From Nocardioides ganghwensis (GTDB taxonomy: Bacteria; Actinomycetota; Actinomycetes; Propionibacteriales; Nocardioidaceae), in the NCBI RefSeq assembly GCF_014779655.1, contig NZ_JACXYX010000008.1, positions 1-64,000 on the forward strand: a stretch of DNA of 64,000 nucleotides, given 5' to 3'. A program made the position numbers and the translations under genes. Below, in pieces: positions 35,353-44,677 of the stretch. The first letter of the stretch is position 1. Every line of letters starts with the position of its first letter. Under the pieces are notes generated by a model. The model did not search any database and was not told the origin of the DNA. It was given only the letters and a program-made list of their open reading frames with translations.

Positions 35353-36974
35353 GTCCGCATGGCGTCGACCAGTTTGTCGAGCCGGATTCCCTCGTTGGCA
35401 GCCTGCCCCGAGCCGCGGAAGGCGTCGACGGCGCCGTGGTGGAGGGCGATCACCTGCCATTCGCTGTCAAAGACTGGGCTTCCGGAGTTCCCCTGCTCGG
35501 TGGGGGACCGGTAGTGGGCGTACCTCTCGTCGGCTGAAAGGAGGCGTGTGTCGTGCAGTGACACCTGGATGTTGGGGCTTCCCTTGGGGTAGCCGATCAC
35601 GTACGCACGGGGCGGTGGCTCGGTGTCGAGACTCGGGAACTTCGCTCGCAGGGGCATTGGGCGCACCTGGTCGCTGAGGTCGTCCGGCAATGGCAGGATG
35701 CAGGCATCGAACTCGTTTCGAGGGGACTCCCACAGCGTGCTGCCCACGGGGTCCACGTGGCCTGCTCCAGACTCGTCGCCGTCCAATCCGCGGAAGACGA
35801 TGTGAGCTTTGTCGGGGCCGAGAGCCTCGGGCACCACGTGCGCATTGGTGAGCAGCACGCGGTCTGGCCATTCAGGCCGGAGCAGCTTGCCCGCCAGCAC
35901 GAAGCCGGTTCCCTGGCCGTCTTCGTACTTGTCCTCGATCAGTGCCACTGACCGACACTTGTCGAGCGCCTCGCGGAGCCACTTGGGAGACCTGAAGCGC
36001 TCGGAGCCGAAGACCTTCTCGTAGTCGATGTCGCTGCGGTCCCGCATGAAGTCGTCGACACGTTCGAACCGCTTGAGCGACTCCGGGGTGAACTCGCTGG
36101 GGTCGACGTAGATGGCTCCCCCTTCGGCCTGCAGCAGACGGCCCCTCAGCAGCGGGAGCAGCCGCACTCCTGGCTCCGAATGCGCGTCGAGCCGCCACGC
36201 CAGCTGGAACTGCCGCAAGGTACTGGCGTACTCGAAGGCGTTGGCGTCCGGTCCGAGGTAGTCGACGTACCGGCACGTCCAGGCGACGGCATCGTCGTCC
36301 CGCCCCAGCACCAGACAGGCCTCGGCAGCCGTGGCAAGCTCCCACACCCCCGGACTCCGTCTTCGCTTGATCTTGGTGAGAAGGTCCTTCGCGATGACCC
36401 TGGCCTCCGCCAGCGGGTCTCGGTGACGGGGCACCGACACATGATCGCCGGCAGCCCGGGCGAGCAGGGTGGCGGTGTTGATGCCGTGGTAGTAGTGCTT
36501 GCGGGGATCCAGTCGGTACGTCGCTTCGTAGGCTTCGATCGCCTTGCGCAGGTCCGTCGTCCGCTGGCGCCCGGCTGCTGGGCCGCTGGTGAGGTAGCGC
36601 TGCTTGTGCACCCGGCCGATCGCGCCGGTCACTTCCGGGTCCATCCCTGCACCCTTGGGGAGAGTCCGCAAGAGCGACTCGGCGACGGCCGTCCGGTCGT
36701 AGTCCAAGAGGGCCAGCGCGTAGCGGTGCCGGACCTCGACGCTGTCGACACCGTGAGCCAGCAACGCCTCCGCAACGCCGTGAACCAAGGAGATCTGGCG
36801 CTTGCTCTGGAGGATCTTCAGCACCTGGAGCGCAGTGGCAGCGTCCACGGGAACGTTCCGCTGCCGCACATCAAGGATGAACTGCGCACATGTCTTCTGC
36901 ATCTCGACGGTGTTGAACTCCGTCGCTGCCTTCCGAAGCCGCTCGACCACTCCCACATCGGCTGGGCTTGTCAC
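35349..36974 (-). CDS. TPR/TRAFs-binding (DUF4071-like) protein with C-terminal trypsin-like protease
   Basis: A 541-residue protein. Residues about 20-300 are TPR-like helices including a TRAFs-binding/DUF4071-type segment (TTDLRKAIEAYEATYRLDPRKHYYHGINTATLL). Residues 340-540 form a chymotrypsin/trypsin-fold protease with a visible triad: H379 in LLTNAHVV, D423 in EFDACILPL and S497 in GNSGSPVF. No signal peptide, so it acts in the cytoplasm. Such proteases are typical effectors in bacterial conflict systems, kept inactive until a partner senses infection. GTG at 36974 overlaps the hydrolase stop by four bases. Confidence 0.85.
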   Translation of the reverse strand: MTSPADVGVVERLRKAATEFNTVEMQKTCAQFILDVRQRNVPVDAATALQVLKILQSKRQISLVHGVAEALLAHGVDSVEVRHRYALALLDYDRTAVAESLLRTLPKGAGMDPEVTGAIGRVHKQRYLTSGPAAGRQRTTDLRKAIEAYEATYRLDPRKHYYHGINTATLLARAAGDHVSVPRHRDPLAEARVIAKDLLTKIKRRRSPGVWELATAAEACLVLGRDDDAVAWTCRYVDYLGPDANAFEYASTLRQFQLAWRLDAHSEPGVRLLPLLRGRLLQAEGGAIYVDPSEFTPESLKRFERVDDFMRDRSDIDYEKVFGSERFRSPKWLREALDKCRSVALIEDKYEDGQGTGFVLAGKLLRPEWPDRVLLTNAHVVPEALGPDKAHIVFRGLDGDESGAGHVDPVGSTLWESPRNEFDACILPLPDDLSDQVRPMPLRAKFPSLDTEPPPRAYVIGYPKGSPNIQVSLHDTRLLSADERYAHYRSPTEQGNSGSPVFDSEWQVIALHHGAVDAFRGSGQAANEGIRLDKLVDAMRT

Positions 36975-37987
36975 CGGAGCTCCAGCATGTCCGCCAAGGC
37001 GCGGCGGAGCAGTGGTTTGCTCAGGTACTTGCCGACCGAGTGTCGCCAACGCCCCCAGTTGGCTTCCTCGATGTCGATCACCACGCTGCTGCCGCCGCGC
37101 CGGAAGTCGTTGGCAAGGACCGGGTCGAAACCACACACGGGGTCGAGACGGTCGAAGACGTTCGCCCACTCACCCCTCACTCGCTCCGTTGGGAAGCCGT
37201 TCCAGCGCGACCATCCGGGTTTCAGCTGGTCCTGGACCTCGTCGAGCCCGAGAGGGCTGCCGACCGTGATCAGGCCGTCAACCTCGGGCGCACCGTCGAC
37301 GTTCTGGAGGACGTCGTACGCGATGACGCTTCCGAGGCTGTGGCCGACCACGACGTGCGGGCGTGAGCTGCCAGCCGCCAACATCGACTTCAGCGCACGT
37401 CGTCGCACCTCGGTCCTGACGTGATAGAGCTCACCCGGACGTGGCTCGTGGGCCGTGTCCCAGAGGTAGTGATGGACGTCCCGGAGGAAAGCCTTCATCA
37501 GCCGCCGCTTGAGGGGACCGGGAAGAGGCACGCGCTCGAAGTCGATGCTCGGCTTCGCAGGCGCGCCGAGCTCGGTGGACGGTCCGACGTCGTCCGCATC
37601 CGCGTACGCCTCGTCGTCACCCGGATCCGCGTCGGCAAGGTCGCTCTCAGACAGCGTGCTCTCGGCCAGCCAGGTCACGGCTCCCACCTCGGCCGCGATC
37701 TCTCGGACCTGTGCCTGCTCGGCTCGAGGCAGGTCGCGGAACCACGCCATGTCCAGGTGTTCGGCGCCCGCGAGCTCTGCGTCCTCACCGGCGGCCTCCG
37801 CCCCCGCCGCAGCCTCGGACAACGGATTCTCGTAGAGGACGTCTGCCCAGTAGCACATCGAGGTCGTCACGTCCTTAGAGCCCAGGTCGGGCCCGTCGTT
37901 GTCGCGCAGGGCGTCGAGCCACGCCTTCAGCAACGGCCCCTCGGCGACCTTGTTCGAGATTCCGTGGATAAACGTGACGTGGCCCAT
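36971..37987 (-). CDS. Alpha/beta-hydrolase (esterase/lipase-like), first gene of the protease operon
   Basis: A 338-residue alpha/beta hydrolase. The HGI oxyanion-type motif appears at the start (VTFIHGISNKVAEGP), the nucleophile elbow GHSLGS carries S217, and a late VCGFDPVLANDF segment may supply the acid. A long acidic insert (residues about 60-145, rich in D, E and A) separates the first strands from the core. No signal peptide. Linked by GTGA overlaps to the TPR-trypsin and Rossmann genes, it could be an effector acting on host lipids or a processing partner. Confidence 0.8.
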   Translation of the reverse strand: MGHVTFIHGISNKVAEGPLLKAWLDALRDNDGPDLGSKDVTTSMCYWADVLYENPLSEAAAGAEAAGEDAELAGAEHLDMAWFRDLPRAEQAQVREIAAEVGAVTWLAESTLSESDLADADPGDDEAYADADDVGPSTELGAPAKPSIDFERVPLPGPLKRRLMKAFLRDVHHYLWDTAHEPRPGELYHVRTEVRRRALKSMLAAGSSRPHVVVGHSLGSVIAYDVLQNVDGAPEVDGLITVGSPLGLDEVQDQLKPGWSRWNGFPTERVRGEWANVFDRLDPVCGFDPVLANDFRRGGSSVVIDIEEANWGRWRHSVGKYLSKPLLRRALADMLELR

Positions 37988-38255
37988 GTCTCGGTCTACG
38001 TCAGTGGAGTGCGCCGAGGCAAGAGCTCGACAGATGCTTTTCGAGTGACCGTGCCAGAGAGGGGTCGGTCCTGCGCTGCCGTGCGCGGGTCCATCCGCAA
38101 CGTCTCCAGGCCCTTCAGGCGTGCGCGGGCGGTTCGGCGTGCGGTGGCTGCTCGGCTCGGGACCCGGGCCCAGGGAGCGCACCGCTCCGCTGCGCGCCGG
38201 AGCCCTGGTGCGGCGACGGATCGCCGCGGGCCGGAAGCAGTGCTTTCATGGGGGC

Positions 38256-40835
38256 ATGTCGGAAGCCGACGAGGGGTCGCCACGACACGGTCAGGCGATC
38301 GAGGTCCATGACCAAACCGTCGAGGTGGTCGAGCGCGCCGAGGGCTACCGCGAACTGCGCTGCAGGCCGGCGACGTGGTCCTACCCGGGTCGGCGTCCGA
38401 TCGCCGAGCTGCTGACGGAGTACTACAGCCAGCGGATGGACGTCGATCCGTATGGCACCCAGAGCGGTGGGATCTGGTCCGGCAGCGACGCCGCCCTACG
38501 CCTGCAACGCCTGCCCGCGGACGATCTGGCCCTGCGGGAAATCACCGCACTCGCCAGCCGGCGATCGACCGGTCTCAATGCGCCGTCCCCGTGGGTGTCG
38601 TCGCGCGAACTCGAGACGCTCGCCAAGGAGTGGGAGGGCGAGGCGCGCGACATCCATTTCAGCCAACGACCTCCAGTCGAGTCCAGGGACAACGACCTGT
38701 GGACCCAGTACGGCATGACGGAGACCCCGGGCCTGGAGGTCATCACTGGCTACGCCATGGGTCCCAGTCGGGTCAGGCCGTCCGCGCAGGCTCGCGCGGA
38801 CGGGGGCCTCGGCAGCTGGCAGCCGTGGTCGGTGGTGGCGACCTGGAAGCGCTGGCCCCGGCGTCAGCAGGCATACGCGTCGGTGCCCGGCACAGGCACT
38901 GACGGTCATCTGCGCATCTTCGTGTCACATCGCTGGGAGAGCTTGGACCATCCGGATCCCGACGGGGCGCAGCTCTTGGCCCTCAACGTAGGCCTGACGC
39001 TGTCACTGGCGGCGGCGGTGCTCGCTGGTGGCGACGAGTTCACGACCCGCTCGAGGCTGCCCGAGCTGTTCCGAGCACATCTGCGGCGGGCGCACCATCT
39101 TGGTCTCCTCGGAGATGCCGCGCTCCGCCGCTGGGCCTCGCAGGTGAGAGAGGTGGCGCAGGGGGCAACGAACGAGGAGTCCTTCGACCGGGACGCCACG
39201 GCTCTCGACGTGGCGCCGGTCGACCGCCTCCTCCGCGACGTCCGGGAGCGGGTGTTGATCTGGTACGACTACGTCTCCATGTTCCAGGCGCCCCGGACCG
39301 AGGACGAGGAGGTGGCCTTCCGAGCCGAGATCCTGCAGCTGAACGCCATCCAGTCGCGGGCCGCCACCGTTGTCATCGCCGGGGACGTCCAGTACGTCGA
39401 ACGCGCCTGGTGCTTCCTCGAGCTGTGCGGTGGCCTGCGAGGCGCGATGGCCGAGCTGACGCCGTCGTGGGGGACCAGTCTCGACGTCGGCACCCGACAC
39501 ACCCGATGGACGGCCCTCAGCGATCAGCTCATCGGCGCGTTGAACGTGCTGGGTGTCGAGGCGATCCAGCACAGCGGCCTCGAGGCGACCCACCCGACCG
39601 ATCTTCCGGTCGTGGCGCGTCTGATCTCGGAGCTGCCCTTGACCGGCAAGGTCGAGACCGACGACAGTGACCTCGTCGGCGGCGTGATCCCGATCCCTCG
39701 CCGCGGCGGCGGCTGGGTGCTGGACGTCCCTCCCGATCTGGATGAGGGAGCCGTGCAGGTGGCCGAGCTCGCCGCGGCCGGGTTCACGACCGTGCCACAT
39801 CACGAGGAGTTGTGTCGAGCGCGCGCGAGCTTCCCCACCGTCGACTCGCTGGTCGATCCGGTCGGCATCTGGGTGTACACGACCCAACGGACACTGAGTC
39901 TGGTGTGGGCTCTGCGCGCGCAGGACTTCTGGAGCTCGCTGCAAGGGGTGCTGGACCTGACCGAGCTCGGCGTGGCGTCGGCGCACCACGGGCAGGGCCT
40001 GCATCCTCAGGTGGCGTGCATGTGGGCCGACGCTAGGGGACTCGCCGAGGACGGTCTCGGCTGGACGCGCATCGTCCCAAGCACGGCCTCGGTGCTGGTG
40101 GTCGTGACACAGGCGGACCTGCCGCCCATCTGCCGGATCTACGAGCGTGTGGTGGGCTCGCACCTCGCCGCCGGCGCCACGGTGATCACCTACACGCCGG
40201 ACTCCGGAGCGGTGACGCTGCATCGGCCGGCGCTGGACGGTCCCCGGGCCGGGCAACGGCAACGTGCACGGCGTACGCCGCCGCAACCGACGCCGGTCGA
40301 GGCCGACGTCCTCGCATTGCCACGGGTCCGACGGTCCGACGCCTACCCGCGGCAGTTGCTTCTTCGGCAGCGACTCTCGACGGAGGACTTGGAAGTCTGC
40401 GCCGCACTCCGCCTCGATCCTGCTCGTGGGACCCCTCTCCCCGGGATGGTCACCGCTGCCGTGGCAGCGTCCGGAGTCGGCACGGCAGGCACCGCCATTC
40501 CGGCGTCAGACATGCTCGCGTACCGCGACCAGCGCGTACGCGTCGAGGCTCGAGCGCGTTCGGTGGCTGGTACGTGGGAGCAGTGGTTCGAGCCGCGACT
40601 CCAGGCGTCTGCGTGGTCCGAGGGCATGGCAACGACTCAGCTCGACGTGATCGAGCAGCTGGTCGACGCCGTCGCCGCGGGCTTCGACAACCCGTTCCGG
40701 CGACGCCGGCTCCTGGACGTCCTGGTCACCGAGCACGAAGGATATGCGCTGCCCCCGTGGATCGTCGGGGAGGCCGCGCAGCTGATCGAGGGGATCGGTG
40801 ACCTGGAGACCCAGGCCGGCGACGCCCCGCAGTGA
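38256..40835 (+). CDS. Divergent TIR-like domain protein (859 residues)
   Basis: A large soluble protein. The central part (about 215-400) has a TIR-like pattern: LRIFVSHRWESLDHPDPDGAQL, then helices, VLIWYDYVSMFQAP, an acidic EDEEVAFRAEILQLNAIQSR helix, TVVIAGDVQYVERAWCFLELC. The SHRW...DHPDPDG...WYDY...WCxxE arrangement recalls TIR-related domains known from algae, fungi and other eukaryotes, and the WCFLELC glutamate is in the position of the TIR NADase catalytic Glu. The N-terminal 200 and C-terminal 400 residues are unrecognised. It is transcribed away from the hydrolase operon across a 268-base divergent region. NADase activity is inference. Confidence 0.6.
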   Translation: MSEADEGSPRHGQAIEVHDQTVEVVERAEGYRELRCRPATWSYPGRRPIAELLTEYYSQRMDVDPYGTQSGGIWSGSDAALRLQRLPADDLALREITALASRRSTGLNAPSPWVSSRELETLAKEWEGEARDIHFSQRPPVESRDNDLWTQYGMTETPGLEVITGYAMGPSRVRPSAQARADGGLGSWQPWSVVATWKRWPRRQQAYASVPGTGTDGHLRIFVSHRWESLDHPDPDGAQLLALNVGLTLSLAAAVLAGGDEFTTRSRLPELFRAHLRRAHHLGLLGDAALRRWASQVREVAQGATNEESFDRDATALDVAPVDRLLRDVRERVLIWYDYVSMFQAPRTEDEEVAFRAEILQLNAIQSRAATVVIAGDVQYVERAWCFLELCGGLRGAMAELTPSWGTSLDVGTRHTRWTALSDQLIGALNVLGVEAIQHSGLEATHPTDLPVVARLISELPLTGKVETDDSDLVGGVIPIPRRGGGWVLDVPPDLDEGAVQVAELAAAGFTTVPHHEELCRARASFPTVDSLVDPVGIWVYTTQRTLSLVWALRAQDFWSSLQGVLDLTELGVASAHHGQGLHPQVACMWADARGLAEDGLGWTRIVPSTASVLVVVTQADLPPICRIYERVVGSHLAAGATVITYTPDSGAVTLHRPALDGPRAGQRQRARRTPPQPTPVEADVLALPRVRRSDAYPRQLLLRQRLSTEDLEVCAALRLDPARGTPLPGMVTAAVAASGVGTAGTAIPASDMLAYRDQRVRVEARARSVAGTWEQWFEPRLQASAWSEGMATTQLDVIEQLVDAVAAGFDNPFRRRRLLDVLVTEHEGYALPPWIVGEAAQLIEGIGDLETQAGDAPQ

Positions 40836-41003
40836 ACGGTTCTCGCTCCGCCGAGGATCAACACCGGTCCTGCCCGTGTGGACGGCGTCGTCACCCGCGA
40901 CACAGCCATGAGCAGCACCGAGAGCCACACCAGCGAACGGCGCGAGGCTCGACCCTCGACACCCGATCCGCTCCAGCCGACCAGCCCGTCCTGCGGTACC
41001 CGC

Positions 41004-41048
41004 CCGCCGACCAGGGCGACGGGGCCCCGCCGACCAGGGCGACGGGGC
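41004..41048. repeat. Two tandem copies of a 22-bp GC-rich unit
   Basis: CCGCCGACCAGGGCGACGGG (first 20 of 22 bases) occurs at 41004-41025 and again at 41027-41048, a period of 23. It lies in the 290-base gap between two convergent genes and may be slippage or a small remnant of something larger. Confidence 0.55.
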
Positions 41049-41125
41049 GTGTACCGGCCAACGAGGGGATCGTCGTGGCCGCCGTCATGGGCAGGTCGTG
41101 GCGGATGGTGCCCGCATTGAGGCGG

Positions 41126-41821
41126 TCACCGAGCAGACAAGGCGTCCGAGAGGACTTCCGCGAGCGCCTTCGGGTCGTCGACGGAGACGATCCGCACGAG
41201 CGGTGAGGCCGCGATCCGCGCGGCGCGCTCATCGGCCGACGGGTCCCGTCGGGCCGATGCGATCGTGTCGGCGGTGCGCCCCGAACCGGCCAGCACGATC
41301 ACGGGGCGTCCTTTCCTCAGGCTGTGATGCACGTCGGCGTAGGCGATCTCCCCTCCGTTGACGAGCAGGGTTGCGGATCGGTGCCCGGTCGTGAGGGCGG
41401 ACGCGACTTCGGACAACCAGGGCGACTCGTCTCCCCAGTCGTGGCCCGGAACGAGAACGATGTGGGTGTGATGGGGATCGACGTCGGCCTCGCCCCCATC
41501 TCCCGGCGATCGCACGGTGCCGGCCGACGCCACGCCGATGAGCGGGAAGTGCGCGTCGGCGTCTGATCGGGCCCGACCGATCGCCCGCATGATGCCCGAG
41601 TCCGTCCCGCCGTCGACGACCATCGCGCCGATGCGCTCGATCACCGGCACCACGTAGTCGCGGACCAGGTCGGAGAGCCGGGCCTCCTCGTCGGCTTCCA
41701 GCCCACCCGCGCCACCCACCAGCACGAGCACTTGTCCGCTCGACAATCCGGCCTCTTCGAGGACACGCGGCACGTCATCTTCATCGGACACGCGGATGCT
41801 CCGGGGGCTGCTCGACGGCAT
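41126..41821 (-). CDS. SLOG-superfamily (prokaryotic LSDAT-type) protein
   Basis: A 231-residue protein whose core matches the LSDAT/SLOG class of nucleotide-sensing Rossmann domains: VLVLVGGAGGLE, MVVDGGTDSGIMRAIGRA, a FPLIGVASAGTV strand, HTHIVLVPGHDWGDESPWLSE, SATLLVNGGEIAYADVHHSLRKGRPVIVLAGSGRTAD. SLOG domains are proposed to bind nucleotide signals such as NAD or ADP-ribose derivatives in conflict systems. It starts with an ATGA overlap on the preceding gene, so the two are co-translated. Confidence 0.85.
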   Translation of the reverse strand: MPSSSPRSIRVSDEDDVPRVLEEAGLSSGQVLVLVGGAGGLEADEEARLSDLVRDYVVPVIERIGAMVVDGGTDSGIMRAIGRARSDADAHFPLIGVASAGTVRSPGDGGEADVDPHHTHIVLVPGHDWGDESPWLSEVASALTTGHRSATLLVNGGEIAYADVHHSLRKGRPVIVLAGSGRTADTIASARRDPSADERAARIAASPLVRIVSVDDPKALAEVLSDALSAR

Positions 41822-42924
41822 CAGGGAGAGCCGGACTCTGTCACGTCGGGCACCTGCAGGTCGGGCGCGCTGCCTCGTTGGCGGGGGAGCGATAGTGCCA
41901 TCGGGTCGACTTGGCGGTGCTTGACATGGCGCAGGTAGTCGCGGATGAGGCCCGGCAGCTCGTCCTCGGACACGGTGTGGACATTGAGCGTGCGAAAGTA
42001 CACCGGCAAGCGACCTATGCGTGCGGGGTCCAGGGTGTACAGAAGCGGTTGGAGGCCCCGGCCGTGGGCGTATCCGACCTCGTACATGACGTTGTCGTTC
42101 ATGGCAGTGATGTCGGCGATGATCGCAGTGCTGTTGGCCACCGCGTCGAAGAATGACGAGTAGATCTGCTCGCTCCTGCCGACATCCTTGAGACGCACGG
42201 CCTCCATCTGCTCTTCGACGGTTGGTCTGATCACCGAGGAGTAGCGCTCGTCATCGTCCTCGCGGTAGGGCTGGAGGACGAGGCAGCGACCGACGCGAGC
42301 GGATCGGATGACCTCGACAACGGACCGTACAGCTGCAGGGTCCTGAAGGCCTCGTTCATTCAACAACGCGAAACACCGTTCGACCTCGCCTGGTGCGAAC
42401 GCAGCCTCGATCCGATCGCCGTACGTCTCGTACGCCTTCTTCGAGTCGCCACCCGTGTGGGGGATGGGCAGGGCGGGCACGCCCAGATCGATGGCCTGCT
42501 CGAGCACGACCTCTGTGTTTCTCTTGCCGGCGACGGTGAGAACGACGTCGACGCCCCCGACCATCGAAAGCCGCCGGCCGAGGGCCGTGCGCCCTGCGAT
42601 CATGCGCACAGTCACGCCGAGGTCCTCACCCATCCTCACAACGCCGTCGACATCCGGGCGACCGTCCAGACTTCCCTCAGGGACCCACGCCTCGAAGAGC
42701 GTTCGCAGGTCCTTTCCGAGACGGTCCGCGGCGCGGCGGGCGCCCTCGAGCGCAGCCGAATCCGTCGAGGTTGCCTGGGGACGATCGCCCCGACGCAAGA
42801 ACCCGCCAGTAACGAGCACCGAGGGCAGAGTCATGAGAATCTCCTCCGCCAGAGACTGCACGAAACCTGCAGGCATGCCGTCGAGGTCGGTGCCGCCATA
42901 CATGCAGACACGCAGCATCCTCAT
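41821..42924 (-). CDS. SLOG domain fused to a nucleoside deoxyribosyltransferase/TIR-like domain
   Basis: A 367-residue protein. Residues 1-220 are a SLOG-type Rossmann domain (CMYGGTDLDGMP, SVLVTGGFLRR, ALEGARRAADRLG, VDVVLTVAGKRNTEVVLEQA). Residues about 230-360 form a domain with CLVLQPYREDDDERY, then IIADITAMNDNVMYEVGYAHGRGL, the ADIT-N-VMYEVGYAH motif shared by nucleoside 2-deoxyribosyltransferase-like and related sensor domains in bacterial conflict loci. Together with the second SLOG gene it forms a two-gene nucleotide-signalling module. ATG at 42924 is chosen; two nearby ATGs are alternatives. Confidence 0.78.
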   Translation of the reverse strand: MRMLRVCMYGGTDLDGMPAGFVQSLAEEILMTLPSVLVTGGFLRRGDRPQATSTDSAALEGARRAADRLGKDLRTLFEAWVPEGSLDGRPDVDGVVRMGEDLGVTVRMIAGRTALGRRLSMVGGVDVVLTVAGKRNTEVVLEQAIDLGVPALPIPHTGGDSKKAYETYGDRIEAAFAPGEVERCFALLNERGLQDPAAVRSVVEVIRSARVGRCLVLQPYREDDDERYSSVIRPTVEEQMEAVRLKDVGRSEQIYSSFFDAVANSTAIIADITAMNDNVMYEVGYAHGRGLQPLLYTLDPARIGRLPVYFRTLNVHTVSEDELPGLIRDYLRHVKHRQVDPMALSLPRQRGSAPDLQVPDVTESGSP

Positions 42925-43408
42925 CCCGCGATCATGCGCTTGACCGATCGGGGCTCGCAAGAGCGATTCCCTCCGCGCGCCGGTAAGATGTAGAGGCCCA
43001 GCGACTCACTGATCGTCCAGGCCGAGTCGCCGGTCCGGGGCCGCGACGACCGTCCAGCACGCCTACTCCCGTCTCCATATCGGGGGAGCTCGACAGGCTG
43101 CGGCGAACATCGACGTCGGGCACCAGCACGAGTCCGGTCTCGACCTCGAACGTTGGTCGATGTCGCCGGACACCCCGGACCCCGTTCACGAGGTTGACCG
43201 GCCCCTGGCGGTCGCACGGTCGCGGGCTACCAGTCCGACCCAGCGGGGTTTCGTCGTTTCGGACGCGCGCTGGGGGCCCGGTAGCGGACCCAGCCGCTCG
43301 GCGCTGCCGGTTGCTAAGAGTCTCGCCGCGCTGTACCAATGGACTCAGGTGTCAGCGGGCTAGGGTCGGCTGCACACGTGCGCGCTTGGAGAGGGGGCGG
43401 GCCGTTCC
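42925..43408. other. Divergent intergenic region between SLOG and FxsC-like genes
   Basis: About 480 bases with no recognised gene. It must hold the promoters of both divergent operons. I searched it for a short FxsA-type open frame ending in F-x-S-x-x and saw none. Confidence 0.4.
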
Positions 43409-44677
43409 ATGGATGAACCCGGACCGCCGCGACCTCCGGCCTTCTTTCTTAGTTACGCGCGGGAGGACGACGAGTCGGGGGCGGTCGAGCGCCTATACCA
43501 AGACCTTCGCGGGCAGCTCAAGGTGGTTCTGGGGCCGGCCTACGGCGAAGGGTTCCGGGATCGGACCCAGATCAAGCCAGGCGCGGCCTGGTCTGCGGAG
43601 CTGCAAGAGGCGCTCGAAACCGCCCGGTCCTTCGTTGCCGTGCTTTCGCGCACCTATTTCTCACGGCCCTACTGCGGCAAGGAGTGGGCGGCGTTCTCCC
43701 GCAGGCTCGCTCCGCATCTTGACGAGCCCGGGGTCGGGTTCCTGATGCAGCCGGTGCTGCTGGTCGGTAAGTCCCACTTGGACCCGATACCCACGGTAAT
43801 CCAGGCCAAGCAGTACGACTACGACGGTTACCCCGAGGAGTACGCCCGGCGAGGTCTCATCCATCTCCAGAGCCTCGTCAACGAGGGGGACCTCTACCGA
43901 CGTTTCCTTCTCGAGCTCACCGACCTAATAGCCACGGCGGTGACCAGCGTGCCGGTGGCCCCGATGTCCCTCCCGCCAATCGCAGAGATTCAGAGTGCCT
44001 GGCACGACCAGACAACCGGGGTCCAGATCGTTCCTGAGAACGCCGCCCCCGGGAGTCATCTGTTCGCCCAGTTCGTCTACGTCGCAGCTCGGACTGAGGA
44101 ACTGACCGGCTTGCGAGAGGAGCGCCTCGCCTACGGCGAGCTGGGCGGGTTGGACTGGCAACCGTTCCGTCCGCCGGTGGAGGACGAGATCGGGATCATC
44201 GCCCAGGCGATCACGGCGCGGGAGAAGTTCCGCTACGACCGTGTGGAGATTGGGGACGACCTCGCTGAGCGGCTCAGCGCGGCCACCGAGGAGAACAAGA
44301 TCGTGGTCGTAGTCGTGGATCCGTGGACGGTGCGGCTGGAGTCCTACCGACGACTCATGCGGGATCTGGACCGGCACAACCTCCCGACCTGCGTGGTCAT
44401 CATCCCCTTCAACGACACCGACGCAGAGACTGTTCGTGACCGGGAGGTGCTTCGTAGCGTCATCGAGGCGACCTTCGTCAACCGGAACCTTGTACCCGAC
44501 TTGGAGACCTTCATCGTGGGCGTGGCATCTAAGGACGACTTGGAGGCCAAGCTCTCCACGGCCCTCGCCAGTGCCAAGAGCCGCGTGCTGCGCAGGTACC
44601 AGATCGGAGTTGCTGCTGATCCGCAGCGACGGTTTCCCGGGCCGCCGTCCGTGAGCAACGTCCCGGACCAATCGTGA
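43409..44677 (+). CDS. FxsC-type TIR domain protein
   Basis: A 422-residue protein close to TIR-like FxsC of the FxSxx-COOH systems. Residues 10-150 are the TIR domain (PAFFLSYARE, IKPGAAWSAELQEALETARSFVAVLS, RPYCGKEWAAF), with E92 at the NADase glutamate position. The C-terminal half has the second FxsC domain (LFAQFVYVAARTEELTGLRE, WQPFRPPVEDEIGIIAQAI, VVVVVDPWTVRLESYRRLMR). It is co-translated with the following ATPase-TIR gene through a GTGA overlap. FxsC normally accompanies FxsA peptides and an FxsB radical-SAM protein, both of which are absent here. Confidence 0.88.
   Translation: MDEPGPPRPPAFFLSYAREDDESGAVERLYQDLRGQLKVVLGPAYGEGFRDRTQIKPGAAWSAELQEALETARSFVAVLSRTYFSRPYCGKEWAAFSRRLAPHLDEPGVGFLMQPVLLVGKSHLDPIPTVIQAKQYDYDGYPEEYARRGLIHLQSLVNEGDLYRRFLLELTDLIATAVTSVPVAPMSLPPIAEIQSAWHDQTTGVQIVPENAAPGSHLFAQFVYVAARTEELTGLREERLAYGELGGLDWQPFRPPVEDEIGIIAQAITAREKFRYDRVEIGDDLAERLSAATEENKIVVVVVDPWTVRLESYRRLMRDLDRHNLPTCVVIIPFNDTDAETVRDREVLRSVIEATFVNRNLVPDLETFIVGVASKDDLEAKLSTALASAKSRVLRRYQIGVAADPQRRFPGPPSVSNVPDQS

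Noticed and set aside
39003..40286. 427-codon minus-strand frame
   Set aside because: Antisense to the TIR-like 859-residue gene; composition is Arg/His/Gly-rich shadow.
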